A DNA stretch of 8,502 nt from Nitrospinaceae bacterium (GTDB lineage: Bacteria; Nitrospinota; Nitrospinia; Nitrospinales; Nitrospinaceae): positions 1-8,502 of the forward strand of contig JAJDAX010000330.1 of NCBI GenBank assembly GCA_029261615.1. The letters run 5' to 3'. The notes under the pieces are model-generated. The model was given only the letters and a program-made list of their open reading frames with translations. It ran no database searches and was not told the origin of the DNA. Both the position numbers and the translations under genes were made by a program. Below, piece by piece: positions 1-5,853 of the stretch. Each line of letters begins with the position of its first letter. The stretch's first letter is position 1.

Positions 1-639
1 CTCACCGATGCCGGGTTTGTTGTGTTTGATGCCAGTTGTCCCCTGGTGATGAGAGTGCACAGTCAGATCAAATCCATGGTGGATAAAGATTACTTTCCTG
101 TAGTCATCGGTCAGGAAGCCCATGTGGAAGTGAAAGGCATCGTTGGAGATTTGACAGAGTACATTGTCATTGGTGATGAAGGCGACTTCGAGAAACTGCG
201 GGCCACGGGCAAACGCAAACTCGGTATTGTCAGCCAGACCACACAGCAGGTGGAAAAAGTAGAAACTCTGGTTAAGAAAATCCGGGAAATGGATTGTGTC
301 GATGAAGTGGCGTTTGTGAACACCGTCTGCCAACCCACGCGGGACCGGCAGGTAGCCGTCCGGGAACTTGCAGATCAGGTGGACCTGATGATCGTGATCG
401 GTGGTTACAATTCATCCAACACGAAAAAGCTGGTCGCGGTGTGCGAAGAAAAACCCGTGGAGGCCCATCACATTGAGGATTCCTCGCAACTCGACCGAAA
501 ATGGTTTTTGGGTAAGCAACACGTGGGAATCACGGCAGGGACCAGTACTCCGGAATGGGTCATCAATGAAGTGCACACAGCCATTCTGAAAATCGCCCAG
601 GAAATGGATCAGATGGAACAACCTGTCGCTGCCTCCTGA
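1..639 (+). CDS. ispH: 4-hydroxy-3-methylbut-2-enyl diphosphate reductase IspH, C-terminal part
   Basis: The reading frame is open from base 1, so the N-terminal third, with the first cluster cysteine, lies outside the window; this is a window cut, not a broken gene. IspH is the last enzyme of the MEP pathway. In the cytoplasm it reduces HMBPP to IPP and DMAPP using a 4Fe-4S cluster. Numbering from base 1, the second cluster cysteine is in DASCPLV (Cys13, codon 37-39) and the third in VNTVCQPT (Cys110, codon 328-330). The catalytic His-x-Glu of the family is present as HVE (His41, Glu43), followed by VKG. The diphosphate-binding motifs SQTT, GGYNSSNT and TAGTSTP are intact. The tail after TAGTSTPEWVI is ordinary. 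The next gene, 97 nt downstream, is a squalene synthase, which uses the pathway's product after chain elongation. Identity is essentially certain. Confidence 0.97.
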   Translation, partial: LTDAGFVVFDASCPLVMRVHSQIKSMVDKDYFPVVIGQEAHVEVKGIVGDLTEYIVIGDEGDFEKLRATGKRKLGIVSQTTQQVEKVETLVKKIREMDCVDEVAFVNTVCQPTRDRQVAVRELADQVDLMIVIGGYNSSNTKKLVAVCEEKPVEAHHIEDSSQLDRKWFLGKQHVGITAGTSTPEWVINEVHTAILKIAQEMDQMEQPVAAS

Positions 640-736
640 TCATACACAAAAACCGAAACCCCTAAATCGAACCGTAACTGTGTCAGTGTGAGCCCCAACC
701 CTTCAGGAAAGGCGGGGTTCCGGAATTGTTTTGTCC

Positions 737-1858
737 ATGAACGATTGGGAATATTGTGAGCAGGCGCTGCCGAAAGTCAGCCGAACCTTCGCGCTCAACA
801 TTTGTGTGCTGGAAGGCGACCTGAAAAACAGCATTCTGGTCGCCTATTTGTTTTGTCGGATTGTGGATACGGTGGAAGACGCGGCGGTTCTCAACGCTGA
901 GGTCAAGGTCCGACTGCTTGAAGAATTCTCCGGGATCATACAGGACCCTGATGTTCGAGCGTCCGGGCTCTCAAAATGGGTAGAAGATTGCCGCGCGGTG
1001 GACGGTTCGGTCAATGACCTTGATCTTCTTTTAAATACGGAGGTTGTGTTTCGAGCCTTTGACACCTTGCCAAAAAATCATCGGGAGCAGATCATCCCTT
1101 CTGTCGCAGAGATGGCACGGGGGATGGCCTATTTTCAACAAAAGTTCGATGCATCCGGGCTGACGTTGCTCGAGTCCCAGGAGGAGTTGGAGGAGTATTG
1201 TTTTTTTGTCGCCGGTCTGGTAGGCGAAATGTTGTGTAACCTGTTTTTCCAGGAATTGCCAAACCTGTCTCCAGCTTCCAAAAATACTATGAGGGAGACG
1301 GCCGTTTCCTTCGGTCTGGGTTTGCAGATGACCAATATCAGCAAAGACATGATTGTAGACCGTTCGCGGGGCTGGTCTTATATTCCCCGGGCATATATAA
1401 CGGATGCCGGACTCACGGTTGAGACATTCAGTGAAGGCGGTGAAGAGGACAAGAGTCTTCTTGTGCTCGGCCGGATTTTGAACAAGACGATGGGGCACCT
1501 TAAAGACGCGTTGCGATTCACTCTGGCGATCCCATCAAACGCGACCCGTATGCGTCTTTTTTGTATCTGGCCATTATGGATGGCAATGGAAACGGTGGCT
1601 GTCCTGCATAAAAACAAGGCTCTGTTGAAATCGGATGACCCGGTTAAAATCACACGTAAAACTGTAAGACGCATCCTCAGGCGAACCCGGCTGATTTGTT
1701 TTTCAGACCTTCTCCTGAAGTGGTCTTTCGGCTGCATTCAGAAAAGGGCTCAATTGGAGAATCCGCCGCAATTTGATCTCAATGCGTTAAAGACCCGTCT
1801 TAAAACTCTGGAACTGGGTTCGCCTGATTCCACAGACAAGGAAGCTCAATATGGTTGA
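737..1858 (+). CDS. Squalene synthase, long ERG9-like type (squalene/phytoene synthase family)
   Basis: Predicted to join two farnesyl diphosphates head to head, via presqualene diphosphate, to squalene using NADPH. Seen in the 373 residues from ATG 737: SRTFALNI at 15-22, first Asp-rich motif DTVED (44-48), YCFFVAGLVG at 154-163, and second Asp motif DMIVD (204-208) in GLQMTNISKD. FCIWPLWMA (275-283) and VKITRK (303-308) resemble FCxxPxxMA and VKIRK of eukaryotic squalene synthases, which the shorter bacterial HpnC, HpnD and CrtB lack. Both metal-binding motifs are intact. A hydrophobic patch at about 319-334 could touch the membrane, but there is no clear C-terminal anchor. An in-frame TTG at 731 has a better spaced GGAA (722-725), so the start could be 6 nt earlier. 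Its end overlaps the DUF1566 gene by 8 nt. Family is certain; squalene rather than phytoene as product is inferred from the motifs and from ispH next door. Confidence 0.88.
   Translation: MNDWEYCEQALPKVSRTFALNICVLEGDLKNSILVAYLFCRIVDTVEDAAVLNAEVKVRLLEEFSGIIQDPDVRASGLSKWVEDCRAVDGSVNDLDLLLNTEVVFRAFDTLPKNHREQIIPSVAEMARGMAYFQQKFDASGLTLLESQEELEEYCFFVAGLVGEMLCNLFFQELPNLSPASKNTMRETAVSFGLGLQMTNISKDMIVDRSRGWSYIPRAYITDAGLTVETFSEGGEEDKSLLVLGRILNKTMGHLKDALRFTLAIPSNATRMRLFCIWPLWMAMETVAVLHKNKALLKSDDPVKITRKTVRRILRRTRLICFSDLLLKWSFGCIQKRAQLENPPQFDLNALKTRLKTLELGSPDSTDKEAQYG
1838..1844 (+). promoter_or_regulatory. Shine-Dalgarno of the DUF1566 gene
   Basis: AAGGAAG lies 6 nt before ATG 1851, inside the last codons of the squalene synthase gene. 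It fixes the start of the next gene within the overlap and suggests translational coupling of the two. Confidence 0.7.
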
Positions 1859-2300
1859 CGAAACAATTGAAGAGCCAAAATATGTAGACAACGGCAAAGG
1901 TATCGTGACGGATAACGAAACCACGCTGATGTGGATGCAACAGGATACCTGGCAGATGGAAACGCGGTGGGTCACTTGGGATGAGGCTCGCGATTTTCAG
2001 CTCCTGATGGGGCAGACTAAACATGCCGGGTACAACGACTGGCGATTGCCGACTCAGGAAGAAGCGCTCAGCCTCGTGACAACGGAAAGTGAGAACAAGG
2101 ATAAATACGGAAAACCAATTTTTCTGGACCCGGTTTTTCCTGAAGGATGTCTGGCGACCTTTTGGTGTTCCGACGGGGTGGGGCAGGATGGCCACATTGT
2201 CAATTTGAATACGGGCGAGGGAGGTCAGCTTTATAAAAGCAAAAGTGGACGAATGGCCGCACGGCTGGTTCGTGGCACTGCGGTTGGCCTGGGGGATTGA
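1851..2300 (+). CDS. Single-domain DUF1566 (Lcl C-terminal-like) protein
   Basis: The 149 residues are nearly all one DUF1566 domain, a fold usually found in secreted or repeat-containing proteins and related in style to C-type-lectin/FGE modules. Seen: the opening YVDNGKGIVTDNETTLMW (11-28), WDEA (43-46), GYNDWRLPT (60-68), FWCSD in the second half, and the closing ARLVR (137-141). There is no signal peptide and no membrane segment, so it is predicted to be cytoplasmic, which is less usual for the family. Biochemical function is unknown. The ATG sits 8 nt inside the squalene synthase gene with a well-spaced AAGGAAG, so the two are probably translated together; whether they act together is not shown. 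The following membrane-protein gene begins 9 nt after the stop, and its Shine-Dalgarno overlaps this stop codon. Confidence 0.88.
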   Translation: MVDETIEEPKYVDNGKGIVTDNETTLMWMQQDTWQMETRWVTWDEARDFQLLMGQTKHAGYNDWRLPTQEEALSLVTTESENKDKYGKPIFLDPVFPEGCLATFWCSDGVGQDGHIVNLNTGEGGQLYKSKSGRMAARLVRGTAVGLGD

Positions 2301-2309
2301 GGGCATCTC

Positions 2310-2756
2310 ATGAATCACAATCAATTGTTTAATGTCGCAGGTGGTGTCTGGGGGTTGGTGGGTGTGATGATGATTCTGCGAGGCGCGGATATGTTCAAAC
2401 TGGCGGTTGAGCAACAGCATGCTTCTGATAACGCATTGATGATTGCCATTGCGATTAGCCTCGTCATTGGCGGAGCAAAAGGGAAGTTTGTTTTCTCTAA
2501 AACGGCACGCAACAACAAGGCGCGTATCTCTGCCCTGTCGGCTCCGTTAAAAGTGCATCAGGTGTATTCACCAAAATTTTACCTTTTTATTCTCGGAATG
2601 ATGGCGTTTGGATTTTCGCTGCGTTCCTACAACGAGTTGATCGGCGGGTACGTTGTCGTTGCGGCTATTTATGTGGGTGTTGGACTGGCACTGGCCGTTT
2701 CCAGTTTTTACTATTGGAAACCGGAGCCAGGTTCAGTCGTTCATCCAGAATCCTGA
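2310..2756 (+). CDS. Conserved-looking four-helix integral membrane protein, function unknown
   Basis: Not assigned to a named family. The 148-residue protein has hydrophobic stretches at about 6-23, 41-56, 88-103 and 112-135, consistent with four inner-membrane helices. A basic stretch after helix 2 (GKFVFSKTARNNKARIS, with several Lys/Arg) is likely a cytoplasmic loop by the positive-inside rule. SLRSYNE after helix 3 and the aromatic YYW end of helix 4 look like conserved features. The ATG is supported by GAGGG (2299-2303) 6 nt upstream, which overlaps the stop codon of the DUF1566 gene, so coupling is likely. The next gene starts 21 nt downstream. The coding nature is well supported by spacing, ribosome site and composition; the role is unknown. 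Confidence 0.8.
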   Translation: MNHNQLFNVAGGVWGLVGVMMILRGADMFKLAVEQQHASDNALMIAIAISLVIGGAKGKFVFSKTARNNKARISALSAPLKVHQVYSPKFYLFILGMMAFGFSLRSYNELIGGYVVVAAIYVGVGLALAVSSFYYWKPEPGSVVHPES

Positions 2757-2777
2757 TTTATCTCGACAGGAGAATTT

Positions 2778-3185
2778 GTGAAAAACTTTTTTCTTTCGCT
2801 TCACATGGTTTCTATGAGCCTTGTCATTGGCACCCTGTTTTTGCAGTCTCTAACGGTGGTGTTCCGGCTGCGCCTTAAAACGGCGGAAGAGCGGGCCGGG
2901 CTTAGAGCGACTCAGGCTCGCATTCACAAATTCATTTACTACCCTATTCTTTTCGTAACCATATTCTCCGGGTCATTTCTTGCGGTCAAAACCGAAGTGT
3001 TCAAAAACGGGCACTGGATTTACCCGAAGCTGGGCCTGCTGGTCATCTTGATAGGTCTTGGTATTTTAAATGGGGTACAGATTAAAAAAGACCTCATGCC
3101 AAAAAAATATGCGATGATGGTCCATATCGCCATATTCATCATTGGAGCGTGGATGATTTACTACGCTACGGTTAAACCCATCTGA
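2778..3185 (+). CDS. Four-helix membrane protein resembling the HemJ/CopD type
   Basis: A 135-residue inner-membrane protein with helices at about 4-27, 52-70, 82-100 and 111-130. It starts with GTG, 5 nt after AGGAG (2768-2772). Histidines lie at positions where small heme- or copper-linked membrane proteins carry them: His9 in helix 1, His50 before helix 2 and His116 in helix 4. Helix 3 begins with HWIYPKLGLLVIL, which recalls the W-x-x-x-K-L of HemJ, where the Lys is important for protoporphyrinogen IX oxidation. HemJ's usual N-terminal sequence is not matched well, so a HemJ function should not be assumed; a CopD-like or SirB-like membrane protein is equally possible. It sits between another membrane protein gene and a small single-helix gene, in an apparent co-transcribed run. 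Confidence 0.72.
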   Translation: MKNFFLSLHMVSMSLVIGTLFLQSLTVVFRLRLKTAEERAGLRATQARIHKFIYYPILFVTIFSGSFLAVKTEVFKNGHWIYPKLGLLVILIGLGILNGVQIKKDLMPKKYAMMVHIAIFIIGAWMIYYATVKPI

Positions 3186-3202
3186 TTCGTTGTTAATGTC
3201 TT

Positions 3203-3373
3203 ATGGATATTCTCTTCACCATCATAGCCAGTGCCCTGATGCTGGTCGGGTTTCTGGTCATCTGCCGGACAACCGCCGAAGAAGAGGATGAATACTATGA
3301 CGTCGAAGAAGACGAAGAATCAACCTCCGAAACTGAACCACAAAAAGAAACAGACACGACCCCTCACCTCTAA
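3203..3373 (+). CDS. Small single-helix membrane protein with acidic C-terminal tail
   Basis: A 56-codon frame, ATG 3203 to TAA 3371-3373. Residues 3-20 form one transmembrane helix (ILFTIIASALMLVGFLVI), followed by Cys-Arg and then a very acidic tail: about a dozen Glu and Asp between residues 26 and 45. An in-frame TAA at 3194-3196 rules out a longer form. No clear Shine-Dalgarno precedes the ATG, which stands 17 nt after the preceding stop, so it may depend on translation of that gene. Its last 86 nt overlap the next gene in the +1 frame. A helix followed by a uniform acidic tail is unlikely in non-coding sequence and it fills an otherwise empty gap, so I favour a real gene. Function is unknown; such proteins often act as small membrane subunits. 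Confidence 0.6.
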   Translation: MDILFTIIASALMLVGFLVICRTTAEEEDEYYDVEEDEESTSETEPQKETDTTPHL

Positions 3374-3989
3374 AACCAAGAACAAGCCCCCATCACCAAA
3401 CCGTAAAAAAGAGTTCAAAAAAATTTCCGCCGAAGCCGCAGAGTGCACCCTTTGCCCCCGGATGGCTGAAGAATGCGCGGTCCTCGGCGACAAAAATGGA
3501 TCCCTGCAATCCCGTGTGGTATTTGTGGCAGAAGCTCCAGGAAGGTTCGGCAGCGGTCGTACCGGCATCCCCTTTTATGGCGACAAGTCGGGTGACAATT
3601 TCCAAGAATTAATCGACCATATAAAATTATCGAGAGAGGAAATTTTCATCACCAATGCGGTGTTGTGTAATCCAATTTCGGAGGGTGTTAACAGTCGACC
3701 GACGGCAAGAGAAATTGCTAATTGTTCGCCTTTTCTAAAGACAGTCCTTGATCTAATTGAGCCGGAACTGGTTGTGACTCTGGGCGGGGTGGGACTGGAG
3801 GCGATGAATCGATTGTTGGGTACGCGTTACAAGTTGAATTCTGATGCAGCGGAATTGATTCCAATAGGAAGTTTTCAACTATTGCCGTTGTATCATCCGA
3901 GTCCCAGGGTAGCGAACTGGCGCCGTCCACTGGTCCAGCAAAAACAGGATTTTCAATTGATATTAAAGGCATTAAGGCTGTCAGCTTGA
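3288..3989 (+). CDS. Uracil-DNA glycosylase superfamily protein (family 4/5-like, Fe-S type)
   Basis: Predicted to remove uracil or related damaged bases from DNA. Numbering from ATG 3288: CTLC (Cys53, Cys56), then Cys127 in ITNAVLCNP and Cys146 in IANCSPF give the four-cysteine set that binds a 4Fe-4S cluster in families 4 and 5. Motif 1 is VAEAPG (81-85 region, Glu82 at the family-4 catalytic Glu place) and the final motif is YHPSPR (His203). The sequence GRTGIPFYGDKSGDNF (90-105) looks more like family 5. LVVTLGGVG fits the central strand. The first ~42 residues are a Lys-rich, disordered-looking extension that may aid DNA binding. ATG 3297 is an alternative start with AGAGG 9 nt upstream. 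No later in-frame start codon occurs before the CTLC cysteines, so the overlap with the acidic small protein gene is real. Confidence 0.88.
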   Translation: MNTMTSKKTKNQPPKLNHKKKQTRPLTSKTKNKPPSPNRKKEFKKISAEAAECTLCPRMAEECAVLGDKNGSLQSRVVFVAEAPGRFGSGRTGIPFYGDKSGDNFQELIDHIKLSREEIFITNAVLCNPISEGVNSRPTAREIANCSPFLKTVLDLIEPELVVTLGGVGLEAMNRLLGTRYKLNSDAAELIPIGSFQLLPLYHPSPRVANWRRPLVQQKQDFQLILKALRLSA

Positions 3990-4014
3990 CCTGTTGTTCC
4001 GCGCATCTTATTTA
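3986..4014 (+). promoter_or_regulatory. Possible weak sigma70-type promoter before the two-helix gene
   Basis: TTGACC (3986-3991, overlapping the stop of the glycosylase gene) is followed after 17 nt by TATTTA (4009-4014). The -35 is close to consensus and the -10 poor. It lies in the 66-nt gap before a gene with its own strong ribosome site, a sensible place for a new transcript. Sequence-only guess. Confidence 0.25.
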
Positions 4015-4041
4015 TGTGTAAGAGTAATTGTGACATTGAAC

Positions 4042-4048
4042 AAGGAGG
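4042..4048 (+). promoter_or_regulatory. Strong Shine-Dalgarno of the two-helix gene
   Basis: AAGGAGG, near-perfect anti-16S match, 7 nt before ATG 4056. It fixes the start of the 104-residue protein and predicts high translation. Confidence 0.8.
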
Positions 4049-4055
4049 CTGAGTT

Positions 4056-4370
4056 ATGACACACACCCATCACAGCCAGAAAAATTTTATTTCCGATGCT
4101 TTTGGTACTCTTTTCAGCGCAACTCTGTTGATTGGGATTTCCCTGCTCATGCTGGGTATTCTGATTTTCACCTATCCTCAACTGATTGGTTTTCTGTTCG
4201 CAGCCTTTATTCTGATGGCAGGTGGAGCGGTACTTTTCGGTGCCTGGCAGGTCTGGAAATTCAAAAGGGACATAAAGGCCGTGCAACAGGAATGGATGGC
4301 CGACCCGGAATTTAACGAAGTTAAGCGTCATCCGTATACATTCCGCCGGGTGACTTGGATTGTGAAGTGA
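4056..4370 (+). CDS. Small two-helix membrane protein, function unknown
   Basis: A 104-residue protein. The His-rich N terminus (MTHTHHSQ) is followed by two hydrophobic segments at about 19-40 and 43-65, then a charged C-terminal part from WKFKRDIK to the end that should be cytoplasmic. The paired helices with Gly-spaced faces (LLIGISLLMLGILIF and LMAGGAVLFGAW) recall one repeat of the HdeD/DUF308 membrane family, but the protein is too short for a complete member, so I leave it unassigned. The start is fixed by an AAGGAGG 7 nt upstream. The aldo/keto reductase gene begins 1 nt after the stop, so the two are almost certainly in one operon and the reductase probably relies on coupled translation. 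Confidence 0.8.
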   Translation: MTHTHHSQKNFISDAFGTLFSATLLIGISLLMLGILIFTYPQLIGFLFAAFILMAGGAVLFGAWQVWKFKRDIKAVQQEWMADPEFNEVKRHPYTFRRVTWIVK

Positions 4371-4371
4371 T

Positions 4372-5313
4372 ATGCAATCGTTGAAAGTTGAGGGGCTCGA
4401 CAAACCCTGGACCCGGATCACCTTTGGATGCTGGCAGATTGCCCCAAGCGGTGGCTGGGGAGATTTGTGTACCGCCGAGGAAGCCGACCGCGTTGTCAAA
4501 ACTGCATTCGAGGGAGGAATTCGTGCTTTTGACACAGCCGAAGGCTATGGCGATGGAGAATCCGAGCGCCGCCTTGCGAAGGCGCTTGGATCTAAAAAGG
4601 ACGAAGCCCTCATAATTTCCAAAATGTGGCCGGATGCGGCGCTGACCCTCCCGGCTTACAAAGAGCGCCTGGACAATACCCTGAAAGCTCTCGACCGCGA
4701 CTACGTTGACGTATACCTGATGCACTGGCCGAGTGACGACTTTAGTAATTCCGCCAATGCACAAAAGATGGTGGAACTGATGGTAGGGTTGCGTGAATCC
4801 GGGAAAACCCGCACCATTGGATTGTCAAATTTTCGAGCGGAAGATTTGAAACGTCTTGGTGATGGTCTTTCAGAGTTCACAGTCAATCAGGTGCCTTACA
4901 ACCTGTTGCAGCGGGAGTACGAAGGGGAAACGCGAAACATGTGCCAGAAGGCAGGTGTGGGTTACATGGCTTATTCGCCGACGGCCCGTGGCCTGTTTGG
5001 TGGACGTGTCGATGACGAGGCCCGGCGGCCCCCGACGCGTCAGCAATATTATTTATATCAGGAACCTTATTTCTCGGAAACCAAACCTGCGCTCGACCTG
5101 TTGGCTGAGATAGCTCAGGAATTGGGCACGACACCCATTAATGTGGCGGTAGCGTGGGTCATCGCCCAGGACAACCTGACCACCGCCGTTGTCGGATCCC
5201 GCAAATGGCAGCAGATTCAAGAAGTTTGTCCGGCAGGGGACCTTATACTTAGTCCAGAGCAACTCCAGCGCCTTGGAGAGGTGAGTGATCAATTTCAAGC
5301 CGATACTCAATGA
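4372..5313 (+). CDS. Aldo/keto reductase
   Basis: A 313-residue TIM-barrel oxidoreductase, of usual length for the family, expected to reduce aldehydes or ketones with NADPH in the cytoplasm. The full catalytic tetrad is visible: Asp54 and Tyr59 in FDTAEGYG, Lys84 in IISKMW, and His118 in YLMHWP. Other family marks are GLSNF near 149, the strand FTVNQVPYNLL, YSPTARGLFGG in the barrel loop, and the C-terminal cofactor segment TTAVVGSRK, where Ser-Arg normally contacts the 2'-phosphate of NADPH. The substrate cannot be told from sequence. The start ATG is 1 nt after the preceding gene, with only a weak GAAG ahead of it, pointing to coupled translation. A coiled-coil gene follows after 27 nt. 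Nothing is truncated or missing. Confidence 0.95.
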   Translation: MQSLKVEGLDKPWTRITFGCWQIAPSGGWGDLCTAEEADRVVKTAFEGGIRAFDTAEGYGDGESERRLAKALGSKKDEALIISKMWPDAALTLPAYKERLDNTLKALDRDYVDVYLMHWPSDDFSNSANAQKMVELMVGLRESGKTRTIGLSNFRAEDLKRLGDGLSEFTVNQVPYNLLQREYEGETRNMCQKAGVGYMAYSPTARGLFGGRVDDEARRPPTRQQYYLYQEPYFSETKPALDLLAEIAQELGTTPINVAVAWVIAQDNLTTAVVGSRKWQQIQEVCPAGDLILSPEQLQRLGEVSDQFQADTQ

Positions 5314-5340
5314 AATCATTGTGCCGTGGGAGCAAGGTCG

Positions 5341-5694
5341 ATGTCAGATGAATGGAACGAAGACTTTGAGCCCGGGGGGATCACCATGGGTCCCGAGGAC
5401 CGGCTGGAACGCGAGATTGCAAAATCCAAGGCCTTGAAGGTTGAGCGGCTTCAACTGCGTGATCGTATTTCCAGGCTGGAAGAGGAAGTCGAGACGCTGG
5501 GTCGGGAAAACACAGAGCTTGCCCGGAAACTTGCCGAACAACCAACCAATCCCTCCAATCACCAATTTTCAACAGCACAGCCAACAGGGGACTGTAACTC
5601 CAACCCCGGACAGGGCAACTGCTGGACGCAGGGAGCAATAGTCATTGCACTGATCACAACGGTTATTTTGGGGGTCCGTTGGTACTTTGGCTGA
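5341..5694 (+). CDS. Tail-anchored coiled-coil protein, function unknown
   Basis: From ATG 5341 the protein has 117 residues. It has an acidic N terminus (MSDEWNEDFEP), a heptad-like coiled coil at about 20-66 (LEREIAKSK through RISRLEEEVETLGREN to ARKLAEQ), a polar Gln/Asn/Pro linker with two cysteines, and a single hydrophobic helix at about 97-113 (GAIVIALITTVILGV) ending RWYFG. This predicts an inner-membrane protein anchored by its C terminus with the coiled coil in the cytoplasm, probably dimeric. A GTG at 5326 would add five residues; ATG 5341 is preferred because GGGAG (5328-5332) lies 8 nt ahead. The gene follows the aldo/keto reductase by 27 nt and is likely co-transcribed with it. 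No named family recognised. Confidence 0.72.
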   Translation: MSDEWNEDFEPGGITMGPEDRLEREIAKSKALKVERLQLRDRISRLEEEVETLGRENTELARKLAEQPTNPSNHQFSTAQPTGDCNSNPGQGNCWTQGAIVIALITTVILGVRWYFG

Positions 5695-5726
5695 CGATTC
5701 TTCTGTCTGAAACAGCTTTCCCGTAA

Positions 5727-5732
5727 TATAAT
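5727..5732 (+). promoter_or_regulatory. Candidate -10 box ahead of the PuuD-like gene
   Basis: A perfect TATAAT in the 159-nt gap between the coiled-coil gene and the PuuD-like gene, about 120 nt before ATG 5854. No good -35 hexamer stands at 16-18 nt upstream, so it would need an activator or another sigma factor. The rest of the gap holds no gene I can support. Confidence 0.3.
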
Positions 5733-5839
5733 CTTCGAAATATTGAATCCTTGGGCCTAAAATACCCATCTAAATCGCAAGGTTCAGCAACCGGTCCCGG
5801 CCGGATAATCCAAAACATTTTCTGATTTTTTTGAACGAA

Positions 5840-5848
5840 AGGGGAGGG
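5840..5848 (+). promoter_or_regulatory. Strong Shine-Dalgarno of the PuuD-like gene
   Basis: AGGGGAGGG, 5 nt before ATG 5854, fixes the start and suggests efficient translation. Confidence 0.75.
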
Positions 5849-5853
5849 TCCTC

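Noticed and set aside
690..720. Hairpin with a 7-bp stem (GAGCCCC / GGGGTTC) between ispH and squalene synthase
   Set aside because: The loop is 17 nt, one pair is G-T and there is no T-run after it, so it is not a convincing terminator.
1031..1498. 155-codon open frame on the minus strand
   Set aside because: Antisense to the conserved core of squalene synthase, including its motifs; no ribosome site or recognisable protein features.
1800..2420. 206-codon open frame on the minus strand
   Set aside because: It lies opposite three well-supported plus-strand genes, has no domain-like content, and its composition follows from their codons.
5569..5769. 66-codon minus-strand frame beginning in the gap after the coiled-coil gene
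   Set aside because: Only its first part lies in free sequence; the rest is antisense to the coiled-coil gene and there is no Shine-Dalgarno.
5809..5822. CCGG repeats able to form a 4-bp hairpin before the PuuD-like gene
   Set aside because: Too short a stem and not followed directly by T residues; likely chance in a GC-rich patch.
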